From assembly GCA_963457665.1 (NCBI GenBank), contig OY735219.1, forward strand, positions 18,000,033 to 18,064,032: 64,000 nt of DNA, read 5' to 3'. Position numbers and translations under genes: made by a program. The number at the start of each line of letters is the position of its first letter. The stretch's first letter is position 1. The stretch is from Thysanoteuthis rhombus. Lineage: Eukaryota > Mollusca > Cephalopoda > Oegopsida > Thysanoteuthidae. The notes under the pieces were generated by a model. That model ran no database searches. It was not told the DNA's origin and was given only the letters and a program-made list of their open reading frames with translations. Positions 1 through 19,948 of this stretch are shown in pieces.

Positions 1-2914
<2,914 letters not shown>

Positions 2915-3455
2915 ATGAAACCCTCAAAAGAAAAACATCAAGCAAAGAATCAATGTAGGATGACAAGCCTTCGACAGAACAAGCTCAACCTTCCAAAACA
3001 ATAAGATCATATCAATCCTAAAGATAAGGTATACAGCCAATGCATCCTCCTTATGGAGCTGAAACATGGAACCTAACCAAGAACCAGTCCTGTAAACTAA
3101 GAACCATGCAATGTTCACATGGAAGAATCGTGCTCAATCTCATACGGAGAGATCACCAGACAGCACAATATATTCCAGAGAAAACAGGACTCTGTGACAT
3201 TTTGGAATCAAATGGCAATGGGGACATCATGTTGCAAGAATGGCAGACAGCCTATTGACATCACGACTCATACCATAGATCCCCGGATATCGCATGCGAA
3301 ATTGAGTCCGGCAGAATACTTCATGGAGAGTTGAATTAGACAAATTTTTTGAAAATATTGGTTTCCACTAAGCCCAAAATAGAGAAGTATGGCGAACCTT
3401 GGGTAAAGTGTACGTCCAACTACGGACGATGAAAGACTGGTAATGATGATGAATC
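2915..3455 (+). mobile_element. LINE 3' fragment, copy 1 (decayed)
   Basis: This is the C-terminal end of a non-LTR retrotransposon of the endonuclease-reverse transcriptase (RTE/Proto2-like) type. One frame reads NIKQRINVG then QAFDRTSSTFQNNKI, which matches the segment just after the reverse transcriptase domain. A second frame reads GAETWNLTKNQSCKLRTMQ, and further frames give VARMADS, WRVELDKF and VYVQLRTMKDW. Several frame changes and stops show it is dead. The copy is 5'-truncated and ends in a short ATG/GAT run near 3440-3452, the same tail as the copy at 49935-50440. Family assignment rests on protein similarity recognised by eye. Confidence 0.8.
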
Positions 3456-4439
3456 ATGTGAACTGTTTACGTAATCAAATGAAAGTAAATTTACGTGAAT
3501 TTTCTTCAAAACAGACGGAATCAATTAGTTAACTGTTGATTATAAACACAGATAAAAAGTGCAAATCGTTGACGGTCATTAATACTGACGTCACAGTAGC
3601 AAAGTGGCTATGAACATAATATGGAGCGGGCAAAAGATTTGCCGTTCAGAAGACATTGGAAAGGATGGGAGATTTGAGGATGAAATCGAAAGACCATTTA
3701 TATCCCCTAATTAGCAAATGAGAGAAAAAAAGCAACATTCTCTTGTTTCCGGGAATCGAAATGGAAAATGACCGTCCAAAGTGTGATTTAAAAGTGACAG
3801 ATCGTCAAAATCAATGGTTTTGGGGTTTTGTATTTTGGCGTAAAGTAACCAATGACAGAATGACGTTCAAAAGTGAAAAAAAATAACATGAGCCATGATT
3901 AAAATATTGGGCAGACATGTAATATTTGAATTCCGTTCAGAAATCAGTGTAGATATAATTTCTGTCCGGTCAAACAGAGCCAAGAGATGAATTCGTGAAT
4001 CAATTCCTGAGCCATGTTTTAGTTGACAAAAATGATAAATTTTGGTTTCTTCCAGCTAAACGACGTACATCTCGAATGAAAAACTTTCATTCAATTGACC
4101 AAATAATTTTCCAATGACTGCTCTCCTCGTACGACTAGCAACTGTTTTCATACGAATCCAGTTGATTTCATTTCACTGTTCTAAGTGTTTGAAGAACTTT
4201 TTCTACGTCTGACCAATTCTGTACTTAGGTTATTTCCCTTCAATTTCCAAATTTCAATTTTGAGGTCAGATGTTTCCTGGTCCTTCTTTTATAATCAGTT
4301 ATGGTCACTGAAATGAGAATATGAGAATCAACAAAGGTTTTGAAAGAACGATTGAAATTACAAATACAAACAAAAAAGGTGCTTGTGTCAAAGTTGGAAT
4401 GTGAAATATTGTATTATTTGATAAATGATTGCACGTAAA
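3456..4439. other. non-coding stretch
   Basis: AT-rich sequence without a supportable gene or recognised repeat. Confidence 0.55.
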
Positions 4440-4632
4440 GCATTCAGACTGCTGGGCAATATGGCCTTCTCGATACTGAGGTTCCGTCGACAATGTTCAA
4501 TCAATCGGACTAGAATGATTTCATAAGAAAAAAGAAATAGGAAATTGCATACAGTTCGTTGGGCACCCTGGTCTTCCCCTAGCTGATGTTCTGTAGTCAA
4601 TATTCAATTGATCATTTGGACTGGAATTATCA
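4440..4632. repeat. diverged tandem duplication, two units
   Basis: Two similar blocks of about 80 bp follow one another with a period near 108 bp (about 4440-4520 and 4548-4632). Both contain in order a CAG-like start, TGGGCA, GG.CTTC, CTGA.GTTC, GT.CAAT.TTCAAT and GGACT.GAAT. Similarity is roughly 70% by eye. No coding role is apparent, and a third weaker unit may lie just upstream near 4270-4310. Confidence 0.5.

Positions 4633-10706
<6,074 letters not shown>

Positions 10707-10760
<54 letters not shown>
10707..10760. repeat. (TA)n microsatellite
   Basis: About 52 bases of uninterrupted TA dinucleotides. Confidence 0.95.
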
Positions 10761-10762
<2 letters not shown>

Positions 10763-11464
10763 TAATATTTCTGGACAGATATGTTAACTTTCACTTGGTC
10801 TTGTATCTAGGTTCTTGATTTTATCTCCTTCTTATTCAGTGTTTATTTAATCCAATTTGAAATCGTAACATACTGAATCAGGATTTCCATGAATTTATAT
10901 TTATCTTGAATCCAAATATGAAATGATGACGCAGTTGTTGTTCGTAATCGAAGTATGTTATCAGTCAATTATATATCCCGTTATATTTTTCGATCAAATC
11001 ATAACTTATTCCTGAGATATTTGTTCATTTTACATCGCAATAGGGCAACAAAGTATAGGTCAGAGGCTTCTTTTTACATCATTCCATCTCAGATTCGTCG
11101 ATGAAGGATGCAAAGAAATAAAATTTTATCAATGATGTTCACTTTTCCACGTTCTTTCTTTCCAGTAAACAAGGAATCGAGAGTTGCGTTGAAATGTTTG
11201 TAATTCTCATTCAAGTTAAAGTTATATACATGTCTGACATAAAAGTTTCGGAACCAAACTCACAGACCATTGTTCGAGGTCTCTATTATCACTGACTGTC
11301 CAACTACTTATTCTCCACTGATTTTTTTCCATCATATTTGGACAGCACGTTTTTTCTTCGGCAGTTTCAGAGAGATTATAACGAAAATATATGCTGTCTC
11401 ATATAATCCTGCTGTCACCTAAGAAATCGTTGCATATTACCCTGGGTTGGCAAGATTTTAGTAG
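10761..11464. other. non-coding stretch
   Basis: No gene or recognisable repeat seen. Confidence 0.55.
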
Positions 11465-11940
11465 ATCAGATTCAACTTAGAAAAAACATGAAAATCTCAT
11501 TAGTCTCAAAAAGGAAGGTATGCAACTAATGCATCATCTCAATTGAGACAGATGGAGACGAGACATAGAATGTAACCAAGAGATACACCCTCGAATTGAG
11601 AACCTTGCAACGTGTACAGGGAAAAATACCAAGCATCATATGGAGATATCAGAAAACAGTATTTTAAAGAAAGAGTAAAAATCAGAGTAGCCATATACAC
11701 CATTAAGAACTCAAATGGCGATGGGCTGGTCATATTGCAAGAAATATCAGAAAACTGCTGGACATCACAGCTCACGACATGAATCCATAGGGATCATATG
11801 TGAATGTGTGACTGGGAGATAATTGGATCGTGTGACGAACTAGTTATGTTTAGAATATTGGTTCTGAAACGCCTTTAAATCTAGCGAACCTTCAGGTACG
11901 TTTCTGTCCAGCAACGCTAAAAGGTTGATATCAAAGCTAT
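11465..11940 (+). mobile_element. LINE 3' fragment, copy 2 (heavily decayed)
   Basis: DNA similarity to the other LINE 3' ends is clear although the frame is destroyed. It holds equivalents of the ISLVSKRKV, R.ENLATC, NSNGDGLVILQ and GHHSSRH segments, and of the terminal CAACG...TAAAAG...GAT motif. The order matches the copy at 49935-50440. Frameshifts and stops throughout show an old inactive insertion, 5'-truncated just before the NNKI region. Confidence 0.7.
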
Positions 11941-12178
11941 AAGATATTAATAACACATCCAACAGCATAGCATATAATTGGCGTGATCTTCCCATCGTAT
12001 AGTGATGATTGAATCGATTTTAACTCGGCAATTGGAGCTGGAGGGTTGATTGAAAGATATATGAACATCTACAGACATTCAAACCGAGGAAACCATTAAA
12101 AAAATTCAATTTGACAATATTAGTTTGAACCATACAAGAAATTCAGATCCTTACATTCTTGTATTGAAACTTTTGCTT

Positions 12179-12181
<3 letters not shown>

Positions 12182-12268
<87 letters not shown>
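12182..12268. repeat. (TA)n microsatellite
   Basis: About 86 bases of uninterrupted TA dinucleotides. Frames across it on both strands are artefacts. Confidence 0.97.
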
Positions 12269-12271
<3 letters not shown>

Positions 12272-13179
12272 TGGATAGCTGGGCAAATCGTTATCAGGGA
12301 AATTCAAACAGGGAAAAGAGTTGGATTCATGCCTTTTCCAACAGCATAAATACAAAGTGAACTATACCGTCGGAGTTTGAACTTGGTTGACCAATTCCTT
12401 TCTCTGTGTCATAACCCATCAGTCAACTTATATTTCTCATCTTTCTTGGTTTGGTTAAAATTTGGGTCATATAGCTCTCTTCAGTTACAATAAGGAAATA
12501 TAGGAGGTTAAATTTTTCTAGAGAAACGGGTATCTTCCTTGTTGTACAGACCCAGGAGGAATGAAATATACAAAGATTTCCATAGAAGAGTCAATATATC
12601 ATACGTGTGTTATTTTCAGTTAGGTTCACGTAAACAAGTAGCTTATATGAAAACATATATATGAATATAAAAATACAACAAAATTACCTGGATCCTTCCT
12701 GAATTTGATGAGATAATAATTGAAAATACTTTATGTTGGTGTACGTATATGAAACTTTGCATCCAGCACCAGAGGTCGATGGTAAGTCATCATTTTAAAC
12801 AGAAGAATGAAGGACACTACACAATAAGGTAAAACTGAACTTTCACAACAACCAAAAATTGCAAAAATAAATTAACATGACGATTTACAAAGGATCCTAA
12901 ATAAAGCAAAAAGGAGGAAAAGAAATCCCTGGAGATTTCGAGAGATAAACGAAAGTAATTGCAAAAGAAATGACATGTTTTCCCTAAAGAATGTTGAAGA
13001 GAGAAATGGATTCTTTGTTAATGGCTTCTCTGAAAAAACTGTATTAGAATTAATGTTACAAGGACAGAAAAATGGATTTATTTATGGTTTACATGAACAA
13101 GTGAATTAGAACAAACACTATTGAGATCAGAATAGACGGGGTTGAATAGAATAAGTGTTATCTCTGCAGAGGTTCAAAT
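12269..13179. other. non-coding stretch
   Basis: No gene recognised. Confidence 0.55.
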
Positions 13180-13304
13180 AAAGAAGAAGAAGAAGAAGAA
13201 GAAGAAGAAGAAGAAGAAGAAGAAGAAGAAGAAGAAGAAGAAGAAGAAGAAGAAGAAGAAGGAGAAGAAGAAGAAGAAGAAGAAGAAGAAGAAGAAGAAG
13301 AAGA
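13180..13304. repeat. (GAA)n trinucleotide array
   Basis: About 40 GAA/AAG units with a single GGA interruption near 13261. The poly-lysine frame is an artefact. A pure purine strand of this length can form triplex (H-) DNA. Confidence 0.97.
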
Positions 13305-14735
13305 TCTTTCAGTTTTTGTATCTACAGATTCTCACTGATATTCTAATACAAATTACCACATTTCAAGTGGCGGTTTCTTCCAAATATGAATAGCCTTTGT
13401 GATATTTTGTATGTATTTTCTTGCATTAGATAAATGTCAATTCTCTATACCATTTCATCTAGATTATTCTCTTCCATAACACTACGTAAAACAAAAGAGA
13501 GATTGATCAGCTGTTGCAATTCCATTCAAAATCAAATTGTCTCGTCAATTACAGCCGATGCATGATTATAAAGCTTCAAATAATACAAACTGAATAATCG
13601 AGAATGTTTTTCATTGCAACAAAAGGCAAAAACAGAAAGAAACCTTTACGTATTGAATTGTTATCAAACTGTTGAATGAAAGACGTGGACTGGGTAACAA
13701 TAATGATTCTGAATTGTTTTGTGCATAAATTCATGTCTGGCAATTATTATCTCGTAATTAATATTACTTTCACTTGTTTGTTTATGTGAGATTTTACAGG
13801 AATCATCACTTGGAACATTTTTATAGCTTTATGATATCTATGATATGCTATTTTGCTTTTTGTATTTTTCAAATTGTCCTGTTTGTCTTGGCATTAGGAC
13901 AACTTTTCAGCCAATATTTTCGATCCTTTGACATGGATCTGACATTCACGAAACGAAACTGTCTTTTTTCAGTTTCACTCTGCATTGCGTTGGAACTATG
14001 ATGTTTAAACTGTGACTGCTGTCTGGAACCCACTTCTTGGTTTTGTCTAGCTGATTTCTTTTTCCTTTTTCTTTCCGGAACTTTTTATTTGTCATTCTAT
14101 TCGTCTGCACAATTGAATCAAAATCCTTTTGGACATTTCCGTGTGAATCAAAGTTAAAGCACAGTCAAGTTAATTTGTGCATAATTTCTTGATCAGATAC
14201 AACGTTCATTTATATAATGAACAATTTTATCTCTGTTCCCTTACAGGAAGTGGTACTTGCGATATTGTTTTGTTTTGTTTGCTTTGGTATTTGTTTCAAT
14301 GCATATATTCTGAATTTAACTTCCAAATGAATCCGTTTTCCTTCCAAATTGCCTCTTGACAATTAACTGTTCTATCCGTTGTTCGTTGTTTAATTTACTT
14401 TTACATTACACTGGAATAAACAAAGTATCGAATCCAAAGTATGTATGTCACAACTTGAACACGTACACACGAATGTATATTTATAAAGTCTTCCCTAAAC
14501 ATCCAAATTGGAACAAAATATTCCAATTCCACTTTCCCCAAGCAGACAGTGTGTCAAAAATGATTTAGATTTCTATTAAAATAATTAGAGTAATTTAACG
14601 AAAGTAGTATTTTCTGTTGCCTCCTTCAGGCATATTTGATATTTTGAATTTATCTCGAGGAAAAAAGGATAGAAGCACCGGCCTGTTCAATGGCGTGTCA
14701 TTTCCAATTATCATAATCTCTTCGAATGATAAAGT

Positions 14736-14740
<5 letters not shown>
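13305..14740. other. non-coding stretch
   Basis: No supportable gene. A hydrophobic frame at 13774-14001 starts with TTG and is most likely chance. Confidence 0.5.

Positions 14741-14802
<62 letters not shown>
14741..14802. repeat. (TA)n microsatellite
   Basis: About 60 bases of TA dinucleotides followed by a short GT-rich run. Confidence 0.95.
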
Positions 14803-14806
<4 letters not shown>

Positions 14807-15681
14807 TATGTGTATGTGTGCAACTTTACGTCATGAATAAGGAGAATGAGGTATGTGAGTGCAGCTTATCTTAAACAAATATTTACTCATATATTTTCCA
14901 TATTAGAAATACCAAGTATTTACATGCTTCCTACTTAATCAGTGCCTTAAGCCAGTTGATGTCCTAATATGAATTCGTAATCAGCCAGTCTAACTTGATA
15001 TGCAGACATCAGTGGCGTTACAATCTTGAAAACCTCAAAGACAAACAAGTTATGTATCTATTCACATTTAAAGCATATCACCTATAAATTCTCATAGCCA
15101 TAAGTATGAGATGTTATGTCTAACAGCCTGATATATTGGAATAAATCTAATAGGCGTAGATTTTCATACTACCTGAAGATTTTTCTGTAACTTTTTTTTT
15201 CAAATCATAGAAACGGACAGCCATTGTGTATCTTGACACTTCAATCCGACGTGTTACCTTATTTCAAAAGGAATAGAATATATGGGGGTTCTTCTTTTCG
15301 ATCTCAAAACTGGGTTCGGCTAAGCAGTTCTGCTTCCTAAAAATATGGGGAAAGCACCTTTCGGCACACAGTGTGGTTACATTGACGAATTTTCTGATTA
15401 GAGATGTTCTAGCCAGGTAACTCAAGGGAGTAACCCATATATTCACGAAGCTGAGTTCATAGATTAAAATCATAAGAAACGCTAAAATGGGACACCAGTT
15501 AAAAAGAGGCGGTACAAAATGATTAGCAAATAAGCACTAAGATCTTTTTTTCAGAGAATAATATTTGAACCAAGATAGAAAGTAAAAGAAAACAAAACAA
15601 AAAACTGAATTTCTCTCTCTACTTTGCACAACATCATTGCTCCAATTAGTTAGTCTGAATTTTTGAGATGAGGTATTATTA
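14803..15681. other. non-coding stretch
   Basis: No gene recognised. Confidence 0.55.
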
Positions 15682-15733
15682 TTAACTCTATTATTGTTTG
15701 GACTATCCTCATATTGGTTGTTTTCTGTACAAC

Positions 15734-15766
15734 GTTTCGGCCGTTGTACTCTACAGCCTTCATCAG
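15734..15766 (-). other. hammerhead-ribozyme-like core, arm A
   Basis: On the minus strand CTGATGA (15766-15760) is followed by A, a GGC/GCC-closed stem and then GAAAC (15738-15734). The stem also has TGTA pairing with TACA. One extra base lies between CTGATGA and the stem, and no matching stem III or GUH cleavage site is found at the expected position. It is therefore a core resemblance, not a proven ribozyme. A competing 8-bp hairpin (GTACAACG with CGTTGTAC) spans GAAA. Confidence 0.35.
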
Positions 15767-15816
15767 GTATCACCTGGTATGTGTTCGTCACTTTCCCCAC
15801 ACCTACCAGATGATAC

Positions 15817-15849
15817 CTGATGAAGGCCATAGAGTACAACAGCTGAAAC
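15817..15849 (+). other. hammerhead-ribozyme-like core, arm B
   Basis: CTGATGA (15817-15823) and GAAAC (15845-15849) flank a degenerated version of the stem in arm A (GGC with GCT). The conserved boxes persist while the stems have drifted. Confidence 0.3.
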
Positions 15850-15901
15850 CTTGTATGGAAAACAACCAAGATGAAGATAGTCCGAACAATAATAGAGCTA
15901 A

Positions 15902-16421
15902 CGATTGTCCCACACAAATTTCCATGTTTTAGGCTTGCAAGATGCGACAAAAAATCTTAGGGAATTAAAATAGCACAGGAAAAACAATTTTGATACGGTC
16001 TCTTAACGCTTACTTTCATGAGCCTGTTTGGAAACATTGAAAGATTACAGTTCTCCGGAGACGGGAGAACCAACGTTTTAGCATAGGTCATTTTTTTCTC
16101 GGGCAAATCCCTGGAACCTTTGAATAGTATGTGTTTGTACCGGCTAAAGGGAGAGTGATTCTTTGACAATACCCCAGAAGCCAAAAGAGTGGGAAATGCT
16201 AAGAAGCAATTATCATTAATTCATATGAGGAACAACCAAAAATTATGATGCTATTATGTTAGGCTGAGTCTTTGGAGTTTGGGGAATGAAGAAGTTAGTG
16301 GGGCTGGGTGTTAAGGAGATATGAAGAGGCTTACTTTTTGTGGCAAAAGCGAAATTTTCAAACACAAGGGATATCCGTCTACATACGCCAGATGGTTTGC
16401 TAAGATAGTTTGGTATATCTT
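15902..16421. other. non-coding stretch
   Basis: No gene recognised. The first bases may belong to the element in the adjacent inverted repeat. Confidence 0.5.
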
Positions 16422-16500
16422 ATGCTGCTATACAATGGTTAACAAATTTGGCAGGTGTGCAATCGGCTCATGTCATGGGTTCGATCTTCTCTGTGTGCCC
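16422..16500 (+). mobile_element. tRNA-derived SINE head, family B copy 1
   Basis: A tRNA-like segment has an A-box region around 16428-16441 (ACAATGGTTAA) and a good B-box at 16478-16486 (GGTTCGATC). The 20-base core CAATGGTTAACAA..TTGGC recurs at 57137-57156 with two differences, so this is a dispersed family and not a single tRNA gene. No clean cloverleaf can be drawn: the A-to-B spacing is long and the acceptor ends do not pair. Confidence 0.5.
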
Positions 16501-16851
16501 CATTAATTTGATTTTGTTCCAAGGTAAATTAGGTTTCAAATGGTTGACTGCTTGACGGTTGACATTTTTGCTTCTGTACCATTGGCCTAAGAAATTATTA
16601 AATTCCAAACTATCGTCTACCATTTTCCATCGTAAACGAAAACCAACCACCTCTCATTCAGCCTGTTCCCGTCTACGCCTGATTCTCAAAATCCAACGTT
16701 ACACTCCTCCCGTACAACGCCAGGTTCTTATCATATCCCTTGCAATCACAGGTTATTTCGATTCCTCCTATGTTATAAAAAATTTCTCCTCAAGTTTACA
16801 TTCAACACCTGACCTGAAACCTCTGACTGAAATTCTTACCTGAATATTAGC
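16501..16851. other. non-coding stretch
   Basis: A 94-codon frame (16559-16843) shows no domain and is probably chance. It may include the body of the preceding SINE. Confidence 0.45.
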
Positions 16852-16887
16852 ACACACACACACACACACATATATGTATATGTATAT

Positions 16888-16968
<81 letters not shown>
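16852..16968. repeat. (CA)n(TA)n microsatellite
   Basis: A (CA)n run passes through TATG/CATA transitions into about 65 bases of (TA)n. Confidence 0.95.
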
Positions 16969-16972
<4 letters not shown>

Positions 16973-16975
16973 ATG

Positions 16976-17186
16976 TGAACTTTAGAGAGTGAGACAGACT
17001 CGGGAGTGAAGTTTTTGGTGGTAAGGTTTATTAATCCTTATATGTCAATAGTCCATACATGTTTCGGGATTTCTCCCATCATCAGTGGTGCGTGTTGTGT
17101 GAGTGTGAATTAAAATGTACCATGTGGAACCAGAGTCCACTGCCAGGGGCTATGCATTGTGGGTAAGTTTTGTTATCAGGGCTACT

Positions 17187-17188
<2 letters not shown>
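16976..17188 (-). mobile_element. Penelope-like terminal fragment between two TA tracts
   Basis: About 210 bp of non-repetitive sequence sits exactly between two long (TA)n tracts. On the minus strand it contains CTGATGA (17085-17079), a GGGA-GAAA-TCCC hairpin, and GAAAC (17065-17061). An ACATG (17125-17121) further upstream is perfectly complementary to CATGT (17061-17057) and is placed where stem III of a type I hammerhead would be. Downstream follow AATAAACC and a CACTCCCGAGTC segment. Missing or odd: an extra T before stem II, an extra G before the UA cleavage position, and a purine-poor interval that cannot form stem I. Assignment to a Penelope-like element is inference from the motif. 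Confidence 0.45.
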
Positions 17189-17189
<1 letters not shown>

Positions 17190-17252
<63 letters not shown>

Positions 17253-17297
17253 GTATATATGTATATATACACACACATATATATATATATATATATA
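17190..17297. repeat. (TA)n microsatellite with CA/GT interruptions
   Basis: TA dinucleotides with ATACATAT, GTATAT and CACACA interruptions. Confidence 0.95.
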
Positions 17298-18514
17298 ATC
17301 TCCTTTTAAGCCAAATAAACATGAATCCCCTTTTATATTCCAAATATCTCTATTCAAAATTCCTCTTTGCCTAACTTATTTTGCTAGATAATGATCAATA
17401 TTGTAAAATTCTACATCGACTTTATATTTGCACCGTAAAGATATTACCTCACCAAAAGCTTATAAGTCATACACGTAACAAAATACTTCTAAACTAACTG
17501 ACACTGACTAAAACAATAACACAAATTTCAGTGCCGGATTTTTTCGATACAATCAATAGTAAAGAAGGAAAAAAATAAATGTCGAATCAATTCAATTGGA
17601 TGTTAGTAACCTTCCATTTTATTTCATAAGAAAATAGAATGAAATATATTCAATTCTATAACCAGTAACAAATTGATTTCCTCATATTTTCCATTGAAGC
17701 AAGTGAGAAAATTGACAAATTTTAAAAAAAAATGTGATCATCGTGAAAACTGTGCACTTTGCAAAATGTTGAGATCTTTGTTTCAGGAAATGACATGAAT
17801 GTTAAGAATGAAATTTCTGTTTGAAAATTACGTGATGGAATATGTTACGTCTGAGCTATGGGACCATGTTTTTACTTTCTTTTTCCAAAGCTAAGGGCTT
17901 TCTTTTAATTTCTTTTTGCAAACATTGAAATTATCTTATGAAAAAATGTTTTTACAACAAGTGGCTATCTTTGCAAAGACGAATCATTCAAACGTTTGAT
18001 ACGGACGAATCTTATACGGGGAATTTTTCTTTGTATAAAAGCGTAAATTTCCACCGTCGTTCAAATAATGTTAATCTCGATCTAGAAATACCGTTCAACA
18101 CAAAAATTTGGTAAAACACAACATTGTGAAAAAAGGCATTTTTTTGTTTTCTTGTTATATTGCAAAATATTACATTGAATGAACAAGGTTTACTGATGGA
18201 TGAATGGGAGGCTCAGCAATGAACTCTTGACTATGAACGACCAAATCTTATGGCACTTTTACGGTTGTTCTTATGGTAATTCAATGTAACAATCTATAAT
18301 GATACCTAAGATTAAATTGAAATTGAAAATTTGTTTTGTTCAAGTTTCCGTATCATATATTCGTGCCATGATGCATGTATAGTTGGAATCTGGAAAGTCA
18401 GTGTTATGAAATATTTCATTTCAATTAAACAAGTATAAAAAAAAGATTCACACCCATGCATTTCAATTGTGACTCTTAGATAATTCTATTCGTAAATTTC
18501 AGAATTGATGTTAG
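17298..18514. other. non-coding stretch
   Basis: No gene or recognised repeat. Confidence 0.55.
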
Positions 18515-18648
<134 letters not shown>

Positions 18649-18649
18649 C

Positions 18650-18905
18650 TTTTAAGCAATGTTCTTCCGTAGGAATAGAGCATTCAGGTGGATGGGGAAT
18701 ATGAGCTAAATGAATATATCAGTTAAATTCAGCCATACTGACCGTCTAGTTCCATAGCGCAGAGGTAGGATACCGGCCTCCAGGTATGAAAAGCGAAGGT
18801 TTCAATTCTGCTTCTAGGTAGTGGATAGGATAATGGATAGTCTATAGCCACACTGAAGAGTTGTAATACAACAAATAGCTGTCTGTAGATGACAATATCA
18901 TAAAT
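18650..18905 (+). mobile_element. tRNA-like SINE, family A copy 1 (fullest copy)
   Basis: The fullest of five related copies in 6 kb. In order it has a head (AGCAATGTTCTTCC, GAGCATTC.GGTGGA), a tRNA-like part with A-box-like TAGCGCAGAGGTAGG and B-box-like AGGTTTCAATTCTG, and a body starting TAGTCTATAGCCACACTGAA, with GTTGTAATACAACA and CTGTCTGTAGATGACA. It ends in a short TA-rich run. The tRNA-like promoter would be transcribed by RNA polymerase III, and retroposition would depend on a LINE partner. Which LINE is unknown: the tail is TA-based whereas the LINE here ends in (GAT)n. Confidence 0.7.
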
Positions 18906-19591
18906 ATATTATAATTCTTTTCATCGCTTTTCAACAGAGCAATAAAGGCATCAAAGGCATATAAAAAATCAGCTATTTCAGCCAGTGTGGGACCAAGGAC
19001 AGGAAAATATAAGAAAATATTGGCTCTGCAACACCCAGGTTGAGAGGTTTTGTGAATACTAGGAAGGTTTATGTCTAACGACGTATAATGAAAGAATGCT
19101 AATGCTAATGGGGAAAGTCAACTGGCTTTGATCCATTCCGATCCTGTATTTCAAAAACATTGAAATACACGTATGCAATTTCAATGTGTCTTTTTTGCTC
19201 GTGCTAACCGGTCCACGTCTTCTCACGCATACGAACGAGCGCATATATACACATATGTATCTCACCTCTTTCCAAAAGTATTCATAGAGAATTAAATTGA
19301 ATATCAAGTAATTTAGTAGCCCAAACTTCTAATATCATCACGCCTAGGGAATTCATAATTATTACTGAAATCCAGAGGAACAACAAGGAACGTGTTGGAA
19401 TAGTCATTAAGTTTGCTGTCACTTGACCACTTGCAGGAACCACCAGGCATTGTTGATGTGAGAAGTGAACGATTAAAAACATTATTGTTAACGATAAAAT
19501 AATCGAATTTAGGAAGAAAACTCAGAAAAGTCCTGCATAAATGTTGAGACTTGCTGCAACTGGTCACTAAAAATATGTGAACTTGAGTTCA
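18906..19591. other. non-coding stretch
   Basis: No gene recognised. Short frames on the minus strand show no domain. Confidence 0.55.
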
Positions 19592-19611
19592 ACTACTACT
19601 ACTACTACTAA

Positions 19612-19646
<35 letters not shown>

Positions 19647-19707
19647 AGAAGAAGAAGAAGAAGAAGAAGAAGAAGAAGAAGAAGAAGAAGAAGAAGAAGA
19701 AGAAGAA

Positions 19708-19739
<32 letters not shown>

Positions 19740-19740
19740 A
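19592..19740. repeat. (ACT)n(AAG)n trinucleotide array
   Basis: About six ACT units lead directly into about 43 AAG/GAA units with two GAG interruptions. The poly-Lys, poly-Phe and poly-Ser frames are artefacts. It lies about 130 bp beyond the poly(A) signal of the propeller gene, so transcription that fails to stop would run into it. Confidence 0.97.
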
Positions 19741-19868
19741 GTCGAAAAAGGTGGAAATGGACAAGAGGGATTACAGGAAGAGAAGAAACGAAAGAATGAA
19801 AAAAATATAGTATTATTATTTTGATGAAAATGATGATCCAAGTGTAAAATATATGAACATTGTGTCCA

Positions 19869-19874
19869 TTTATT
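19869..19874 (-). terminator. polyadenylation signal AATAAA for the propeller gene
   Basis: The plus strand reads TTTATT, so the minus strand reads AATAAA about 75 bp after the stop codon of the 263-codon frame. That is a normal distance for a short animal 3' UTR. Confidence 0.5.
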
Positions 19875-19948
19875 TTGATAATTTTAGAAAAGAGTAAAAA
19901 ATTGTCACCCGAAAAATCAGATGCAACATGAAAAATCTCAATTTCATA

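Larger units (their letters stand above)
15682..15901. repeat. 220-bp inverted repeat, Penelope-like fragment pair
   Basis: Two arms of about 103 bp (15682-15784 and 15798-15901) are reverse complements with about 13 mismatches by eye, separated by a spacer of about 13 bp. Each arm, read toward its outer end, contains CTGATGAAGG, then GAGTACAAC, then GAAAC, AACAACCAA and ATAATAGAG. The CTGATGA...GAAAC pair is the hallmark of hammerhead-like motifs seen at the ends of Penelope-like elements and retrozymes. The most likely origin is two head-to-head copies of one element terminus. The 137-codon frame across it is a by-product of the palindrome. Confidence 0.7.

Noticed and set aside
13142..13393. 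Poly-lysine protein
   Set aside because: Translation of a (GAA)n array. The frames at 19577-19841 are the same kind of artefact.
15537..15950. 137-codon minus-strand frame
   Set aside because: It spans the palindromic element pair and has no domain. Its length comes from the mirrored arms.
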